From positions 1 to 16,037 of the forward strand of contig DUUA01000012.1 of assembly GCA_012841765.1 (NCBI GenBank): a DNA stretch of 16,037 nucleotides, given 5' to 3'. The translations under genes were made by a program, and so were the position numbers. The notes beneath the pieces were generated by a model. The model saw only the letters and a list, made by a program, of their open reading frames with translations. It was not told where the DNA came from and searched no databases. Every line of letters starts with the position of its first letter. Positions within the stretch are counted from its first letter, which is position 1. This document shows positions 14,487 to 16,037 of this stretch, one piece after another. The stretch comes from Acholeplasmataceae bacterium (GTDB lineage: Bacteria > Bacillota_I > Bacilli_A > ML615J-28 > CAG-698).

Positions 14487-14557
14487 ATTTGTTACACAAA
14501 ACTAAATATTTTAGAAAGGCATATCTAAAAATGAATGCAGTCACAAAATTATTATTC

Positions 14558-14588
14558 CTTGAGATTAATAAAAACATTAATTCTCAAG
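14558..14588 (+). other. Second leader hairpin before the permease gene
   Basis: CTTGAGATTAAT and ATTAATTCTCAAG form 12 bp with a single bulged T (14581) and a 6-nt loop AAAAAC. It lies after the riboswitch terminator and 45 nt before the start codon. No T-tract follows. It could stabilise the mRNA 5' region, be a processing site or bind a protein. The rest of 14487-14633 shows only AT-rich sequence and the ribosome site AGAGGAG. Confidence 0.5.
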
Positions 14589-14633
14589 TGTTATCAAGAA
14601 AAAACAAATCATTTTATTTAAGAGGAGAAGAAA

Positions 14634-15956
14634 ATGACAAAAATTAAGAAATTTTTCAAAATTGAAGAACGTCAATCAACAATCAAAAGAGAAATTGTTG
14701 GAGGGATTACTACATTCCTAGCTATGGCTTACATTTTATTTGTAAATCCAAGTATTCTAGCCGCTACAGGAATGAATCCAAATGGAGTATTTCTAGCAAC
14801 AGCATTAGCTGCTGCATTTGCAACACTAGCAATGGCTTTACTTGCTAATCTTCCAATAGGCTTAGCGCCGGGAATGGGATTAAATGCATTCTTTGCATTT
14901 ACTTTAGTTCTAGGAATGGGACTTACTTGGGAAAAAGCATTAGCTGCTGTTTTAGTTTCAGGTGTTTTATACTTAATCATATCTTTAGTTGGATTAAGAA
15001 AGCTAATTGTTAAATCTATTCCTCAATCACTTAAATATGCGGTTGGTGCCGGAATTGGATTTTTTATTGCTTTTGTTGGATTAACAGGAGCAGGGATTAT
15101 TCAAGCTGATCCAGCTACTTACGTTACTCTTGGTGATTTAGGAAGCCCAACAGTTTTACTAGCTTTATTTGGTATTTTATTAACTGTTGCTTTATTATCA
15201 TTAAAAGTTAAAGGTGCAATATTGTTTGGTATGTTAGGAACTGCAGTTTTGGGAATTATTCTTGGGTTACTTAAAGTTGAGGGAATGCCTATTTATGATG
15301 GTATTTTAAGTGCAGATTTAGGATTTCATGGTGTGTTTGGAAAAGCTTTTACTGAACTTGGTTGGGTTTTAAGCCATGGTGTTGGTTGGCTTGCAATTAT
15401 ATCATTCTTATTTGTTGACTTCTTTGATACAGCTGGAACACTTTTAAGTGTTACTAGTCAAATGGATTTCTTAGATGAAAAAGATATCGATAAAGCAAAT
15501 ATAGTTGATGCAACTTCAACAATAGCTGGTGCTATTTTAGGAACTTCAACAACAACTTCATATATTGAATCATTATCAGGAACTGCAGCTGGTGCTAGAA
15601 CTGGCCTTGCTTCAGTAGTTACTGGTTTATTATTTGTCTTAGCAATTTTCTTTGCACCATTATTAAGTGTTGTAACTCCAGCTGTTACAGCTAGTGCAAT
15701 GGTTATTGTTGGTGTTATGATGGCAAAATCTTTAGGTAAAATTGAATGGGATGTTTGGGCTGTATCTTTTTCAGCATTCATTACCATTATATTTATGATT
15801 CTTACTTATTCTATCTCTAATGGAATTGGCTTTGGGTTTATTGCATATATCGTTGCAATGATATTTAGTAAGAAAGCAAAAGAAGTTCATTGGATGATGT
15901 ATGTTGTTGGTGGAGCATTTGTTGTCTACTACGTTTTAACAACCATATTCTTATAA
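14634..15956 (+). CDS. NCS2 purine permease, guanine/hypoxanthine type
   Basis: Inner-membrane proton-coupled uptake of guanine and hypoxanthine, AzgA/PbuG (COG2252) branch of the NCS2 family. The 440 residues match family length (about 430-450) and are mostly hydrophobic, with 12 or more membrane segments. Signatures: REIVGGITTFLAMAYILFVNP (19-39 region), GLAPGMGLNAFFAF (76-89), VDFFDTAGTL (261-270), and GTSTTTSYIESLSGTAAGAR (303-322) with the substrate-site Glu312. A strong AGAGGAG site is 8 nt before the ATG. The guanine riboswitch in its leader supports a guanine/hypoxanthine substrate rather than adenine or uracil and predicts shut-off when guanine is plentiful. It is the last gene before a strong terminator. 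An overlapping small frame starting at 14531 was judged not real. Confidence 0.95.
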   Translation: MTKIKKFFKIEERQSTIKREIVGGITTFLAMAYILFVNPSILAATGMNPNGVFLATALAAAFATLAMALLANLPIGLAPGMGLNAFFAFTLVLGMGLTWEKALAAVLVSGVLYLIISLVGLRKLIVKSIPQSLKYAVGAGIGFFIAFVGLTGAGIIQADPATYVTLGDLGSPTVLLALFGILLTVALLSLKVKGAILFGMLGTAVLGIILGLLKVEGMPIYDGILSADLGFHGVFGKAFTELGWVLSHGVGWLAIISFLFVDFFDTAGTLLSVTSQMDFLDEKDIDKANIVDATSTIAGAILGTSTTTSYIESLSGTAAGARTGLASVVTGLLFVLAIFFAPLLSVVTPAVTASAMVIVGVMMAKSLGKIEWDVWAVSFSAFITIIFMILTYSISNGIGFGFIAYIVAMIFSKKAKEVHWMMYVVGGAFVVYYVLTTIFL

Positions 15957-15987
15957 ATCTTATATAATATTTAAAAACTAATATAAT

Positions 15988-16035
15988 AAAAAAACCAAGT
16001 TTACTAAGAATTTAACTTAAGTGCTTGGTTTTTTT
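15988..16035 (+). terminator. Strong intrinsic terminator after the permease gene
   Basis: Seven A plus CCAAG pair with CTTGG plus seven T (12 bp). The 24-nt middle can fold further (ACT-AAG with CTT-A-AGT, one bulge), giving a long interrupted stem. A- and T-tracts on the two sides mean it could also serve a convergent gene beyond the edge. Confidence 0.9.
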
Positions 16036-16037
16036 AA

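Noticed and set aside
14456..14647. Small plus-strand frame (63 codons, or 39 from ATG 14531) running through the permease leader
   Set aside because: It starts inside the riboswitch terminator, crosses the second hairpin and overlaps the permease start in another frame. The only ribosome-like AAAGG is 12 nt from ATG 14531, and the peptide has no recognisable content.

Overview
The window is AT-rich (roughly 30% GC by eye) and bacterial. Its regulatory grammar is Gram-positive: strong AAGGAG/GGAGG ribosome sites, TTGNNN-17-TATAAT promoters, hairpin-plus-T-tract terminators and a transcription-terminating purine riboswitch. rpoE (RNA polymerase delta subunit) sits directly upstream of pyrG, an arrangement typical of Bacillota. 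TGA is used as a stop (hutU, surE) and TGG for Trp, so this is not the Mycoplasma/Spiroplasma code 4. The best guess is a low-GC Bacillota/Mollicutes-related lineage that kept the standard code (Acholeplasma, Izemoplasma or Erysipelotrichia-like). I cannot name the species.

Layout. (1) 1-4468, minus strand: histidine catabolism operon hutH > hutU > ftcD with overlapping genes; ftcD runs off the left edge. Together they convert histidine to urocanate, then imidazolonepropionate, and finally move the formimino group of formiminoglutamate to tetrahydrofolate. hutI and a cyclodeaminase are not in view. (2) 4469-4661: divergent promoter region. (3) 4662-6764, plus strand: a thiol-redox cassette of a thioredoxin-reductase/AhpF-type flavoprotein, a double-thioredoxin-fold protein with two CXXC motifs, and a small membrane protein with an intramembrane CTSC pair. 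It ends at a bidirectional terminator shared with the convergent HIT-family hydrolase gene (6781-7188, minus). (4) 7284-10499: a HepSI/Gx-type membrane protein, two tandem NrnA-like DHH phosphoesterases and SurE, tightly packed (the last three joined by TAATG overlaps); the enzymes suggest nanoRNA/pAp and nucleotide turnover. (5) 10496-14261: rpoE with its own promoter; a pyrG promoter followed at once by a hairpin terminator (likely attenuator); pyrG; and a COG2509-type FAD dehydrogenase whose start overlaps the pyrG stop. (6) 14262-14633, the only gene-free stretch over 300 bases: a promoter, a complete guanine riboswitch with its terminator and a second unexplained hairpin. (7) 14634-15956: an NCS2 purine permease controlled by that riboswitch, closed by a strong terminator at the right edge.

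Most genes are ordinary housekeeping or catabolic functions. The items most worth a second look are the redox cassette with its small CTSC membrane protein, the riboswitch in which a downstream copy of the P1 3' strand appears to form the antiterminator, the pyrG leader that has an attenuator-like hairpin but lacks the usual GGGC start, and the FAD dehydrogenase coupled to pyrG with its N-terminal cysteine cluster. No mobile element, CRISPR array, tRNA or rRNA was seen.
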